This document shows positions 8,361-15,146 of a stretch of DNA of 28,221 bases, in pieces (the stretch's first letter is position 1; every line of letters begins with the position of its first letter). A program made the translations under genes and the position numbers. The notes below the pieces were generated by a model, which had not been told where the DNA came from, did no database searches, and saw nothing but the letters and a program-made list of their open reading frames with translations. Origin of the DNA: an uncultured Clostridia bacterium (GTDB taxonomy: Bacteria > Bacillota > Clostridia > Oscillospirales > Ruminococcaceae); contig CALLQQ010000015.1 of NCBI GenBank assembly GCA_938014915.1, positions 1-28,221 of the forward strand, given 5' to 3'.

Positions 8361-8394
8361 TTATAATGTTGCATATAACTATACAACATTATAA
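8361..8394. repeat. Perfect 11-bp inverted repeat upstream of the amidase gene
   Basis: TTATAATGTTG (8361-8371) and CAACATTATAA (8384-8394) are exact reverse complements, 12 bases apart. The dyad is AT-rich and has no T-tract. It sits between the aspartate kinase terminator and the amidase promoter, so it is more likely a protein-binding site than a terminator. Confidence 0.6.
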
Positions 8395-8433
8395 ATAAAG
8401 TGGTGTTGAAAAGAATATCGGCAGCTTACAAAT

Positions 8434-8466
8434 AAAAAAGTCATCGGAATTCCTCCGATGACTTTT
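8434..8466 (-). terminator. Rho-independent terminator of the aspartate kinase gene
   Basis: AAAAGTCATCGGA (8436-8448) and TCCGATGACTTTT (8454-8466) pair perfectly over a 5-nt loop. On the minus strand the stem runs into six T. The kinase stop codon is 11 bases upstream. Confidence 0.93.
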
Positions 8467-8477
8467 ATTTTATCATA

Positions 8478-9800
8478 TTACAAACATAGAATGAAAATAT
8501 CGTATATCGCCTTAATCGCCCGCTCAAAGCAATCTTCATCTACGCCAACGATTATATTTAACTCGCTTGAACCCTGATCGATCATTCTCACATTTATATT
8601 CGCATGGGCAAGTGCCGCGAAAATCCTCGCCGCAGTCCCCCGTGTCGAACGCATTCCCCTACCGACAATCGCCAGGAGGGCAAGCCCCTTTTCTATGCGG
8701 ACATGTTCTGCTCCCGTTTCCCTAATAATCTCATTGCGGATTTTTTCTTCTTTGCCGTCAATATCATCATTGCCGACGATAACGCACATTGTATCTATCC
8801 CCGATGGCAAATGCTCGAATGAAACATTATTATCTTCAAGCACTGAAAGCGCTCTCCTGCCGAATCCTAGCTCGGCATTCATCATATCTTTCTCAATATT
8901 AATGATGGTAAAGCCCTTTTTACCGGCAATGCCAGTGATTATATATTTACTCGGTTTGTCGTCAGCCTCCGCCACTATCATTGTGCCGGGTGCGTCAACA
9001 TCATTAGTGTTTTTAATATTTATCGGTATGCCAGCAGATCTTACTGGGAAAATTGCATCTTCATGCAATACTCCTGCTCCCATATAAGATAACTCACGCA
9101 GTTCACGGTATGTAATGCAAGTTATCACCTTGGGATTATCTATTATGCGAGGATCTGCAACCAAAAAGCCGGAAACATCCGTCCAATTCTCATACATTGA
9201 TGCTTTTACAGCACGTGAAACTATCGATCCTGTAACGTCGGAACCACCACGTGAGAATGTTTTTATAGTATCGTTTGGCATCGCCCCGTAAAATCCGGGA
9301 ATTACTGCTCTTTCGATACTGCTTAGCCTATTCGCTAGTGTTTCATTCGTACGCTCACTATCGAATTCGCCCTTTTCGTCAAAGAAAATTACACTAGCTG
9401 AATCAACGAATTCATATCCTAGGAATTTTGCAAGTACGATACCGTTGAGGTATTCCCCACGGCTAGCGGCGAAATCCCGCCCTGCACCACCGATGAATCC
9501 CTTCCTTATAATATCGAATTCATCGTCAAGATTTAGATCAATGCCAAGGTCGTCGATTATCTGTTCATATCTGCTAGCTATTCTAGAAAAATGCTCTTCG
9601 AAGCCGCCGCCATTACTAGCAAGATCATAACATTCGTACAACATATCGGTTACCTTAATATCGTCATCGAATCTCTTGCCCGGTGCGCTCGGTATAACAT
9701 ATCTCCTGCTGCTATCGGCAGATATTATCTCTTTAACTTTCTTAAAATGTTCGGCATCGGCGAGTGAGCTGCCGCCGAACTTAACAACCTTAACCTTCAC
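8478..9800 (-). CDS. Aspartate kinase (lysC/ask type)
   Basis: The enzyme phosphorylates aspartate as the first step towards lysine (and diaminopimelate), threonine and methionine. It begins VKVVKFGGSSLA, the nucleotide-binding motif of the amino-acid kinase fold, and carries the SRGGSDVTGS substrate motif. Two ACT domains fill roughly the last 150 residues (TGIAGKKGFT and LLAIVGRGM regions), so feedback control by end-product amino acids is expected. I chose GTG at 9800 (440 residues). It has an AGGGGA site at proper distance, while an in-frame ATG at 9830 has none and lies upstream of the predicted transcription start. The gene stands alone between the tRNA-Arg(CCT) hairpin and its own terminator. 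Which end product inhibits it cannot be read here. Confidence 0.93.
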   Translation of the reverse strand: MKVKVVKFGGSSLADAEHFKKVKEIISADSSRRYVIPSAPGKRFDDDIKVTDMLYECYDLASNGGGFEEHFSRIASRYEQIIDDLGIDLNLDDEFDIIRKGFIGGAGRDFAASRGEYLNGIVLAKFLGYEFVDSASVIFFDEKGEFDSERTNETLANRLSSIERAVIPGFYGAMPNDTIKTFSRGGSDVTGSIVSRAVKASMYENWTDVSGFLVADPRIIDNPKVITCITYRELRELSYMGAGVLHEDAIFPVRSAGIPINIKNTNDVDAPGTMIVAEADDKPSKYIITGIAGKKGFTIINIEKDMMNAELGFGRRALSVLEDNNVSFEHLPSGIDTMCVIVGNDDIDGKEEKIRNEIIRETGAEHVRIEKGLALLAIVGRGMRSTRGTAARIFAALAHANINVRMIDQGSSELNIIVGVDEDCFERAIKAIYDIFILCL

Positions 9801-9833
9801 TAGAAATCCCCTGTTCAAATTTATTTTCATTAT

Positions 9834-9863
9834 AATATATGAATTTAATCAGCATTTTGACAA
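9834..9863 (-). promoter_or_regulatory. Promoter of the aspartate kinase gene
   Basis: Minus-strand TTGTCA (9863-9858) and TATATT (9839-9834) are 18 bases apart. Transcription near 9827 would leave a 27-nt leader before the GTG at 9800 and would exclude the ATG at 9830 as start. Confidence 0.5.
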
Positions 9864-9869
9864 TTAAAT

Positions 9870-9909
9870 ACCAAACGCAAATCCATCATAGAATGGACTT
9901 GCATTCGGT
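9870..9909 (-). terminator. Long hairpin downstream of tRNA-Arg(CCT), possible terminator
   Basis: On the minus strand a 17-bp stem (9909-9893 with 9886-9870, three G-U pairs, 6-nt loop) follows the tRNA 3' end by five bases. The tail is AT-rich but has no good T run, so it may end the tRNA transcript or aid 3' processing. Confidence 0.45.
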
Positions 9910-9914
9910 TGCAT

Positions 9915-9991
9915 TGGCACGCCTAACTGGATTCGAACCAGCGACCTCCTCCTTAGGAGGGAGGCGCTCTATCCATCTGAGCTATAGGCGT
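9915..9991 (-). tRNA. tRNA-Arg, anticodon CCT (reads AGG), CCA encoded
   Basis: A complete cloverleaf can be folded. The acceptor is ACGCCTA with TAGGCGT, the D arm is GCTC/GAGC, the anticodon stem is CCTCC/GGAGG with loop CTCCTAA, the variable loop is short and the T arm is GCTGG-TTCGAAT-CCAGT. The discriminator is G, followed by a genome-encoded CCA at 9917-9915. Anticodon CCT assigns it to arginine. Confidence 0.96.
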
Positions 9992-10011
9992 AAATTTAAA
10001 AAGTATCTCTG

Positions 10012-10035
10012 CCATGATAGTATACACTATCATGG
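10012..10035. repeat. Perfect 10-bp dyad overlapping the tRNA-Arg(CCT) promoter
   Basis: CCATGATAGT (10012-10021) and ACTATCATGG (10026-10035) are exact inverted repeats with a 4-base centre. The dyad covers the -10 box and much of the spacer of the tRNA promoter on the minus strand, which is unusual for a tRNA gene. Confidence 0.65.
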
Positions 10036-10047
10036 TATAAAAATCAA
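10019..10047 (-). promoter_or_regulatory. Promoter of tRNA-Arg(CCT)
   Basis: Minus-strand TTGATT (10047-10042) and TATACT (10024-10019) are exactly 17 bases apart. The mature tRNA begins at 9991, about 20 bases after the predicted start. Confidence 0.7.
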
Positions 10048-10114
10048 TACAATTCTACAAAAAAGTTATGTTTACATAAGTTTTTTATTTCTGGTGGAAT
10101 GTTTATTGCCATTA

Positions 10115-10123
10115 TGGTACAAT
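10115..10123 (+). promoter_or_regulatory. Extended -10 element ahead of the yabB-like gene
   Basis: TGG followed by TACAAT (10118-10123) fits an extended -10 box. No convincing -35 box lies at the proper distance. Transcription near 10130 would leave a leader of about 58 nt before the TTG start. Confidence 0.4.
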
Positions 10124-10187
10124 ATCAATGTAAATTACGACTTTAGAAGTGATGCACTTCTGCGACAGATTATAGGGGGGGACTTTT

Positions 10188-10910
10188 TTGCAAATAGAAA
10201 AATTAGGCGATATATCAATTTACATCTCAAATGAACATGGCTTTGGCACGGATGCATTCCTACTTGCTGATTTTGCATCTGCTAGACGGAGCGATAAAGT
10301 CTGCGACCTCGGCACGGGGTGCGGCATTATTCCCCTGTTAATGTGTAGGACTAATCCCCCGAAGAAAATTGCCGCCGTCGACATTCAAGAGGGGGCAATT
10401 CGCCAACTTGAATTATCGGTAGAGGTGAATTCGCTTAGCAACATAATCTACCCTATCCATGCGGATTTAAAGGCACTCCCCCTACCGCTCGGCCATGAGG
10501 ATCTAGATAGCGGAAAGTTTGAACTCGTTACCTGCAATCCCCCATATAAACGTGCCGGCAGTGGCATTATTAATAAAAACTCTGCCCATAGCATCGCCCG
10601 TCATGAAATTATGTGCAATATTTATGATGTGTGCAGCGCCGCTAGTAAACTGCTGAAATTCGGCGGCAGATTATGCCTTTGCCAACGTCCGGAACGGCTT
10701 GCCGATGTGATTACTGCTATGAAGCTGGGCGACATCGAACCGAAGAAAATCCGCTTTGTAAGCAAGAATCCCCATACGGAACCCTGGCTATTCCTAATAG
10801 AAGGGCGGAAGGGCGGTTCACCATTTATGCGAACAATGCCGCAGCTCTATATTCGGGAGGGCGACGGATTTACAGAAGAATTGCAAGCAATTTACGGTAA
10901 TATAAATTAA
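10188..10910 (+). CDS. YabB/TrmN6-like tRNA (adenine-N6) methyltransferase
   Basis: The 240-residue protein is a class I SAM-dependent methyltransferase of the 'methyltransferase small' type. DLGTGCG (residues 40-46) binds SAM and NPPY (117-120) is the motif of N6-adenine methylation. E. coli TrmN6 modifies A37 of tRNA1(Val), and the Bacillus relative is YabB. The partnership with rsmI directly downstream matches the conserved yabB-rsmI pair of Firmicutes, which supports an RNA substrate. The start is TTG at 10188 behind a run of seven G; no in-frame ATG lies near. The stop codon is 15 bases before the chosen rsmI start, so the two genes are one transcription unit. The exact tRNA target is inferred from the family. 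Confidence 0.85.
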   Translation: MQIEKLGDISIYISNEHGFGTDAFLLADFASARRSDKVCDLGTGCGIIPLLMCRTNPPKKIAAVDIQEGAIRQLELSVEVNSLSNIIYPIHADLKALPLPLGHEDLDSGKFELVTCNPPYKRAGSGIINKNSAHSIARHEIMCNIYDVCSAASKLLKFGGRLCLCQRPERLADVITAMKLGDIEPKKIRFVSKNPHTEPWLFLIEGRKGGSPFMRTMPQLYIREGDGFTEELQAIYGNIN

Positions 10911-10925
10911 GGAATGAGTTTTAAT

Positions 10926-11762
10926 ATGATGGGTAAATTATATGTGACGGCGACACCGATCGGCAACCTTGGCGATATGACTCCACGTGCCATCGAAGTG
11001 CTATCCTCGGTCGATTTCATTGCCGCCGAAGATACAAGGGTAACGGGCAAACTCCTTAACCATTTCGGCATAAAAAAGCCAATGATAAGCTACTATACAC
11101 ATACAATCCGTGAACGTGGGGAGGAAATTCTTGCCCGTGTCGCAAGTGGTGAAAGCTGCGCCATCGTATCCGATGCAGGTATGCCGTGTATAAGCGATCC
11201 TGGTGAGGAACTTGTTCGGCTGCTATCTAGTAAAGGCATCGAAGTTGTAGTAATTCCTGGTGCTAGTGCCGTCATAAGCGCATTAGCGATTAGCGGACTT
11301 AGCACATCTAGATTCTGCTTTGAGGGATTCCTGAGTGTGAATAAAAAGCAGCGGAATTCCCACCTTGATTCGCTCAGAGAAGAAGAACGTACGATGATTT
11401 TCTATGAGGCACCGCATAAACTCCTGCGCACACTTAAAGATATGTATGATAAATTCGGCGATAGGGAGATTTCTATTTGTAGAGAACTAACAAAATTATA
11501 TGAGGAAGTTATACGCACCACATTCAGCGATGCAATTAAATTCTATGAGGAAAACACTCCCCGTGGGGAATTCGTGCTAGTTATATCGGGTAGAGAGGCT
11601 AGCGCAAAGGCACCGAGCCTTTCTCTTGATGATGCCTGTCGCATTATAGACGAATTAATTGCAGACGGGGCAAAATTATCCGATGCCTGCAAGCAAGTTT
11701 CACAAAAAAGTGACCACCGAAAAAGCGAACTCTATAAGCATTATACTCAGCAAAAGAAATAA
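10926..11762 (+). CDS. rsmI: 16S rRNA (cytidine(1402)-2'-O)-methyltransferase RsmI
   Basis: RsmI puts a 2'-O-methyl group on C1402 in the decoding centre of 16S rRNA, using SAM. The N-terminus KLYVTATPIGNLGD and the AEDTRVTGKLLNHFGI and VSDAGMPCISDPGEELV blocks are hallmarks of this tetrapyrrole-methylase-fold family, and about 279 residues is the usual length. I chose ATG at 10926, with AAGGA 12 bases upstream. An upstream in-frame ATG at 10914 touches that site and would be poorly initiated. It follows the yabB-like gene and ends two bases before a strong terminator shared with the converging CBS gene. Conserved in nearly all bacteria; no odd features. Confidence 0.95.
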   Translation: MMGKLYVTATPIGNLGDMTPRAIEVLSSVDFIAAEDTRVTGKLLNHFGIKKPMISYYTHTIRERGEEILARVASGESCAIVSDAGMPCISDPGEELVRLLSSKGIEVVVIPGASAVISALAISGLSTSRFCFEGFLSVNKKQRNSHLDSLREEERTMIFYEAPHKLLRTLKDMYDKFGDREISICRELTKLYEEVIRTTFSDAIKFYEENTPRGEFVLVISGREASAKAPSLSLDDACRIIDELIADGAKLSDACKQVSQKSDHRKSELYKHYTQQKK

Positions 11763-11795
11763 AAAAATAGCTATCTTATTAAGATAGCTATTTTT
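11763..11795. terminator. Bidirectional terminator between rsmI and the CBS gene
   Basis: AAAAATAGCTATCTT (11763-11777) and AAGATAGCTATTTTT (11781-11795) pair perfectly around a 3-nt loop. T runs exist on both strands, so it serves both converging genes. Confidence 0.92.
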
Positions 11796-11796
11796 A

Positions 11797-12207
11797 TTAA
11801 GGCATTGAAATTTCGCATAATGCATTCGCAACTTCTGGCGATTTACGTATTCTTGCAATATCGGCAAGGGAAATAATTCCCGTCAATTCGCCATTTTCAA
11901 GCACGGGCAAACGGCGGACCTGCTCACTTGCCATTAATGTGATAGCATCAGTAACCGATTGCGTTGGCGTTACGCAAGCAGCGCTCCCCGTCATGACTTC
12001 GCTAACTTTACATTGATCGGGAGTTTTCCCCACGGCGACGCATCGTAGCACAATATCCCTGTCGGTTAACATACCGCAAACATTGCTGCCACATGTCACT
12101 GGGACTGCTCCTATATTATTGACTTTCATTAAATTCGCCGCTTCAATTGCCGTATCATCTTGAGTCACCGTTACAACTGTCGGCGTCATAATGTCTTTTA
12201 CAAGCAT
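11797..12207 (-). CDS. Stand-alone CBS-pair protein
   Basis: The 136-residue cytoplasmic protein is made only of two tandem CBS domains. The first spans about 1-65 (DIMTPTVVTV ... GMLTDRDIVLR) and the second about 68-128 (EVMTGSAACV ... GIISLADIAR). Such Bateman modules bind AMP, ATP, SAM or similar ligands and usually report energy state to a partner. The TDRD motif after the first domain is typical of nucleotide-binding members. No effector domain is fused and no partner gene is adjacent on this strand, so its target is unknown. AGG-rich AATGGAGG precedes the ATG. A TTGTAT/TATAAT promoter lies upstream and the bidirectional terminator follows. Confidence 0.9.
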   Translation of the reverse strand: MLVKDIMTPTVVTVTQDDTAIEAANLMKVNNIGAVPVTCGSNVCGMLTDRDIVLRCVAVGKTPDQCKVSEVMTGSAACVTPTQSVTDAITLMASEQVRRLPVLENGELTGIISLADIARIRKSPEVANALCEISMP

Positions 12208-12254
12208 ATTAATACCTCCATTATCGACTTCACTACTGGATTTGGAATAGTATT

Positions 12255-12284
12255 ATTATAGGCAGATGCATTATATTTATACAA
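12255..12284 (-). promoter_or_regulatory. Promoter of the CBS-pair gene
   Basis: Minus-strand TTGTAT (12284-12279) and a consensus TATAAT (12260-12255) are 18 bases apart. The leader to the ATG at 12207 would be about 40 nt. Confidence 0.6.
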
Positions 12285-12296
12285 TTACTTCCCAAT

Positions 12297-12324
12297 AAAA
12301 AACGGGCTATCAAAAGCCCGTTTT
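12297..12324 (-). terminator. Terminator of the 60-residue membrane protein gene
   Basis: AAAACGGGCT (12299-12308) and AGCCCGTTTT (12315-12324) pair perfectly with a 6-nt loop, and on the minus strand the stem runs into six T. The small gene ends 15 bases upstream. Confidence 0.92.
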
Positions 12325-12339
12325 AACTATGTAGAATTT

Positions 12340-12522
12340 TTATGCTAGTCCACAATCGTAATAGTCAGCCCACTTCTCCCGATGCTGTCTTTTTTCAACA
12401 ATTTTTTCTATAATATACCTAACGAAAGAGTTAACTGCAATTAACACTCCAAGCAATGATATTAATATAGATATTAGTGATAGTGATATAAATACGATGC
12501 CCCTAGTTCTTCTATTAACCAT
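12340..12522 (-). CDS. Small single-pass membrane protein, 60 residues
   Basis: I do not recognise this protein. It has a basic N-terminus (MVNRRTRG), one hydrophobic helix at about residues 9-31, then a charged, helix-prone tail with many K, R and E and a single cysteine at C57. The positive N-terminus followed by a membrane span also leaves room for a signal-anchor topology. The frame is very likely real. It has a GGAG site nine bases before the ATG, a perfect consensus promoter upstream and a strong terminator right after its stop. It is a one-gene transcript that should be well expressed. Size and shape recall small regulatory membrane proteins or type I toxins, but no antisense RNA is evident and no function is claimed. 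Confidence 0.72.
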   Translation of the reverse strand: MVNRRTRGIVFISLSLISILISLLGVLIAVNSFVRYIIEKIVEKRQHREKWADYYDCGLA

Positions 12523-12556
12523 GTTAATTCACTCCCTCATATATTTTCTTATTTAA

Positions 12557-12585
12557 ATTATACAATAAGCTGCGTAAAATGTCAA
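12557..12585 (-). promoter_or_regulatory. Perfect consensus SigA promoter for the 60-residue membrane protein
   Basis: Minus-strand TTGACA (12585-12580) and TATAAT (12562-12557) have the ideal 17-base spacer. Transcription near 12550 gives a leader of about 28 nt. Confidence 0.88.
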
Positions 12586-12673
12586 TGTTTTTGTAATTAT
12601 TGCCAACTGTGAATGCTCTTCTTATTATGCGGCGCATTACCCATTCGCATCTTAAATAAAATTCACAAATCGC

Positions 12674-12702
12674 TTGACAAGGCATATCCATCATGATATA
12701 CT
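12674..12702 (+). promoter_or_regulatory. Promoter of tRNA-Arg(ACG)
   Basis: TTGACA (12674-12679) and TATACT (12697-12702) have a 17-base spacer. The leader before the tRNA holds a 7-bp hairpin, AAAGCGT (12706-12712) with ACGCTTT (12719-12725). Confidence 0.82.
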
Positions 12703-12746
12703 ATTAAAGCGTGATGATACGCTTTCGATGCTTAGCATTGCATATT

Positions 12747-12823
12747 GCGCCCTTAGCTCAGCTGGATAGAGTGTCTGGCTACGAACCAGAAGGCCGGGGG
12801 TTCGAATCCCTCAGGGCGCGCCA
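12747..12823 (+). tRNA. tRNA-Arg, anticodon ACG (reads CGN after A34-to-I editing), CCA encoded
   Basis: The cloverleaf is complete. The acceptor is GCGCCCT with AGGGCGC, the D arm starts at GCTC, the anticodon stem is TCTGG/CCAGA with loop CTACGAA and the T arm is GGGGG-TTCGAAT-CCCTC. The discriminator is G, with encoded CCA at 12821-12823. Anticodon ACG is the common arginine isoacceptor edited to ICG by TadA. Confidence 0.97.
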
Positions 12824-12857
12824 AAAAGCAATCCATTAATATGGGTTGCTTTTTTTA
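12823..12857 (+). terminator. Terminator of tRNA-Arg(ACG)
   Basis: AAAAAGCAATCC and GGGTTGCTTTTT form a stem with one G-U pair and an 8-nt loop, followed by more T. It starts at the last base of the encoded CCA. Confidence 0.85.
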
Positions 12858-12896
12858 TTGCAAATTTGCACATTCAGCGAATTTCTTTTGAAAATT

Positions 12897-12910
12897 TTGA
12901 CTAGGGTCAT
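12897..12910. promoter_or_regulatory. Fnr-type operator upstream of the HMA-ATPase-Fnr-FprA operon
   Basis: TTGAC (12897-12901), four bases, then GTCAT (12906-12910) matches the Crp/Fnr-family dyad TTGAC-N4-GTCAA in nine of ten positions. Its centre is 41.5 bases before the start predicted from the TATACT box at 12933-12938, the position of a class II activator site. The Fnr-like regulator encoded in the same operon has the matching recognition helix, so autoregulation is likely. Confidence 0.7.
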
Positions 12911-12932
12911 AATAATAGCTATTTTTATATGC

Positions 12933-12943
12933 TATACTATAAT
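12933..12943 (+). promoter_or_regulatory. -10 elements of the metal ATPase / flavodiiron operon
   Basis: Two overlapping -10 boxes, TATACT (12933-12938) and TATAAT (12938-12943), lack a good -35 box at 17 bases, as expected of an activator-dependent promoter. A 6-bp dyad, GGAGTG (12961-12966) with CACTCC (12969-12974), lies in the leader before the ribosome binding site. Confidence 0.55.
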
Positions 12944-12997
12944 TGTAAGCAAAAGCATATGGAGTGTTCACTCCGCAAATTTTAGGAGGAATTTATT

Positions 12998-13213
12998 ATG
13001 ACAAACAAAATTTTTCAACTTGAAACATTAGCATGCCCAGCATGCGCCGCAAAAGTCGAATCCGCCGTGAAAAAGACAAAAGGCGTAAAAGAAGCGGAAG
13101 TCCTATTCAACTCAAGCCGTGTGAAATTCAGCTTCGATGAAAGTGTTGTAGATACAAACACAATTAAGGAACGTATCGAAAAACTAGGATATAAAGTGCT
13201 TAGTGAGAAGTAA
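12998..13213 (+). CDS. Heavy-metal-associated (HMA) domain protein, metallochaperone-like
   Basis: The 71-residue protein is one HMA fold (beta-alpha-beta-beta-alpha-beta). The metal site is C13-P-A-C16 in the first loop, followed by KVESAVKKTKGV. The usual GMxCxxC of copper chaperones is replaced by TLACPAC, so the bound metal is open. It probably hands metal to the P1B ATPase encoded 44 bases downstream, which lacks its own N-terminal HMA domain. The two genes therefore look like one transporter with its metal-binding domain on a separate chain. AGGAGG precedes the ATG at good distance. It is the first gene of a four-gene operon under a probable Fnr-type operator. Confidence 0.9.
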   Translation: MTNKIFQLETLACPACAAKVESAVKKTKGVKEAEVLFNSSRVKFSFDESVVDTNTIKERIEKLGYKVLSEK

Positions 13214-13257
13214 CTTATAACTTTTATTCTATATCCTATTGAGAAAGGAGGATTTAT

Positions 13258-15126
13258 ATGTTAAAATTAAGTAAGAGTCAAAGAGTGCTAATTTCAGGTA
13301 TTTTAGTCGCAATTTCTTTCATATTAAAAATTAGCATTGGAATGCATATCGTAACAAGTATATTTATGATTCTCGCCGCAATTATCGCTGGCTACCCCAT
13401 TTTGCGCAATGCCATTGCAGCTATTCGATACGGCATTGTCGGTATTGATGCACTTGTATCAATCGCCGTAATTGGCGCGGTATCGATCGGCGAATATTGG
13501 GAGGCTGCCGCCGTAACATTCCTATTTATGTTCGGTGATTATCTCGAATCAAGGACTATTGATAAGACAAGATCCTCGATAAAGGCTTTGCTAGATCTTG
13601 CTCCCGATTCTGCACGTGTTATGCGTGACGGGGCGGAAATTGAAGTATCCCCCGATGAAGTCATAAAGGGCGATTTAGTAATTGTGCGCCCCGGTGAGAA
13701 AATCCCTGTCGATGGCATTATTACAGATGGTAATGCCTATATCAATCAGGCGGCTATCACGGGCGAATCCATCCCCGTCAATAGAACTGTTGACGATGAC
13801 GTCTTTTCAGGCGGCATATTAGAATCCGGCTATCTTATCATCCATGCGGAAAAAGTCGGTGACGATACTACATTTGCAAGAATCCTTCAATTAGTGGAGG
13901 AGGCGCAGGATAAAAAGGCGCATACGCAGAAATTCCTAGAAAAATTCTCGAAATACTATACTCCTGCTATCATCATACTTGCATTACTTGTATTCATTAT
14001 AACAAGGGATCTAGTCCTTTCGCTAACACTGCTTGTAATTTCCTGTCCGGGTGCACTCGTGATTTCTACCCCCGTTTCAATTGTTGCGGGCATCGGTAAT
14101 GGAGCCAAACACGGTGTGCTGGTCAAGGGCGGGGAAATTATGGAGAAACTCGGTAAAATAAAGGTATTAGCCTTTGATAAAACGGGCACACTAACTGTTG
14201 GTAAGCCCGCCGTAACTAAAATTAAAACTTATGGAATAGATGAAAATGAACTGCTTAGAATCTCCGCAATTGGTGAGGGTTATTCTGAACATCCGCTAGC
14301 AAGGGCGGTTATATCACGGGCGGAGCAAAGTCTTGGTGAAATTAATCGCCGCCCCGACAATGCCGATATTATTGCTGGTCACGGGCTGAAATTTGAACTT
14401 GACGGTAGCATATATTTTATTGGCAACCGTAAATTGATGAATGAGAATTCGATTGATATAGAAAATCAGGAAGATTATATTAAAAGCGAAGAAGAAAAAG
14501 GTCAAACCGTTATCATTGTAGCTGATGAAAGCAAAGTTATCGGCATAATTTCAATTGCCGACGTCGTGCGTAACGATGCGAAGAATCTTATTGCCAAGTT
14601 AAAGCATCTCGGCATTAAGAAAATCATCATGCTGACGGGCGACAACGAAAGAGCGGCAAAGGCGATTTCAAATCAGCTGGGAATAGATGAATACCATGCG
14701 GAACTCCTCCCAGAGGGCAAGGTAGAAGTGCTGAATAGCTTCGCCGATAAGTATGGAATTTCCGCCATGGTCGGCGACGGTGTCAATGATGCTCCCGCAC
14801 TTGCATCGGCGGATCTTGGCATTGCAATCGGCGGTGCCGGTACAGATGTAGCGATGGAAACAGCCGATGTCGTGCTCATGTCCGATGAAATTCGCATGCT
14901 ATCCCATGCAATCGGGCTTAGCCGTGCGACGGTGAGGAATATGCGGCAGAATATCGTTTTCGCCCTACTCGTAGCAGGAATCCTATTAACGGGTGTGTTG
15001 TTTAAGACGGTGAACCTATCTTTCGGTATGCTCGTTCATGAACTTAGCGTACTGCTTGTAATCGTCAATGCCGTTCGCCTTTTACGATACGGCGAAAGGA
15101 AGAACAGGAGAAATATAGCAAACTAG
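13258..15126 (+). CDS. P1B-type heavy-metal-translocating ATPase with unusual CPG / HELS membrane motifs
   Basis: The 622-residue protein is a P1B pump of the cell membrane. It has membrane segments near 10-25, 31-46, 63-95, 236-275 and 565-606, an actuator TGES motif near 168, D307 in DKTGTLT, H345 in the SEHPL motif and GDGVND in the hinge. All catalytic residues are present. Metal-site motifs are atypical. TM6 reads C263-P-G-ALVISTP instead of CPC or SPC, and TM8 reads H594-E-L-S, where Zn/Cd pumps have DxG and P1B-4 pumps have HEGxT. The substrate therefore cannot be assigned; Zn, Fe or Co are possible. No HMA domain is fused; the upstream gene supplies one. The Fnr-like gene begins 20 bases downstream. 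Strong GGAGG site before the ATG. Confidence 0.92.
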   Translation: MLKLSKSQRVLISGILVAISFILKISIGMHIVTSIFMILAAIIAGYPILRNAIAAIRYGIVGIDALVSIAVIGAVSIGEYWEAAAVTFLFMFGDYLESRTIDKTRSSIKALLDLAPDSARVMRDGAEIEVSPDEVIKGDLVIVRPGEKIPVDGIITDGNAYINQAAITGESIPVNRTVDDDVFSGGILESGYLIIHAEKVGDDTTFARILQLVEEAQDKKAHTQKFLEKFSKYYTPAIIILALLVFIITRDLVLSLTLLVISCPGALVISTPVSIVAGIGNGAKHGVLVKGGEIMEKLGKIKVLAFDKTGTLTVGKPAVTKIKTYGIDENELLRISAIGEGYSEHPLARAVISRAEQSLGEINRRPDNADIIAGHGLKFELDGSIYFIGNRKLMNENSIDIENQEDYIKSEEEKGQTVIIVADESKVIGIISIADVVRNDAKNLIAKLKHLGIKKIIMLTGDNERAAKAISNQLGIDEYHAELLPEGKVEVLNSFADKYGISAMVGDGVNDAPALASADLGIAIGGAGTDVAMETADVVLMSDEIRMLSHAIGLSRATVRNMRQNIVFALLVAGILLTGVLFKTVNLSFGMLVHELSVLLVIVNAVRLLRYGERKNRRNIAN

Positions 15127-15146
15127 CTCAATTTGGAGGGATATTT

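Noticed and set aside
9839..10234. 131-codon plus-strand frame across the tRNA-Arg(CCT) gene
   Set aside because: It runs through the antisense of a clear tRNA and overlaps the yabB-like start. No ribosome site.
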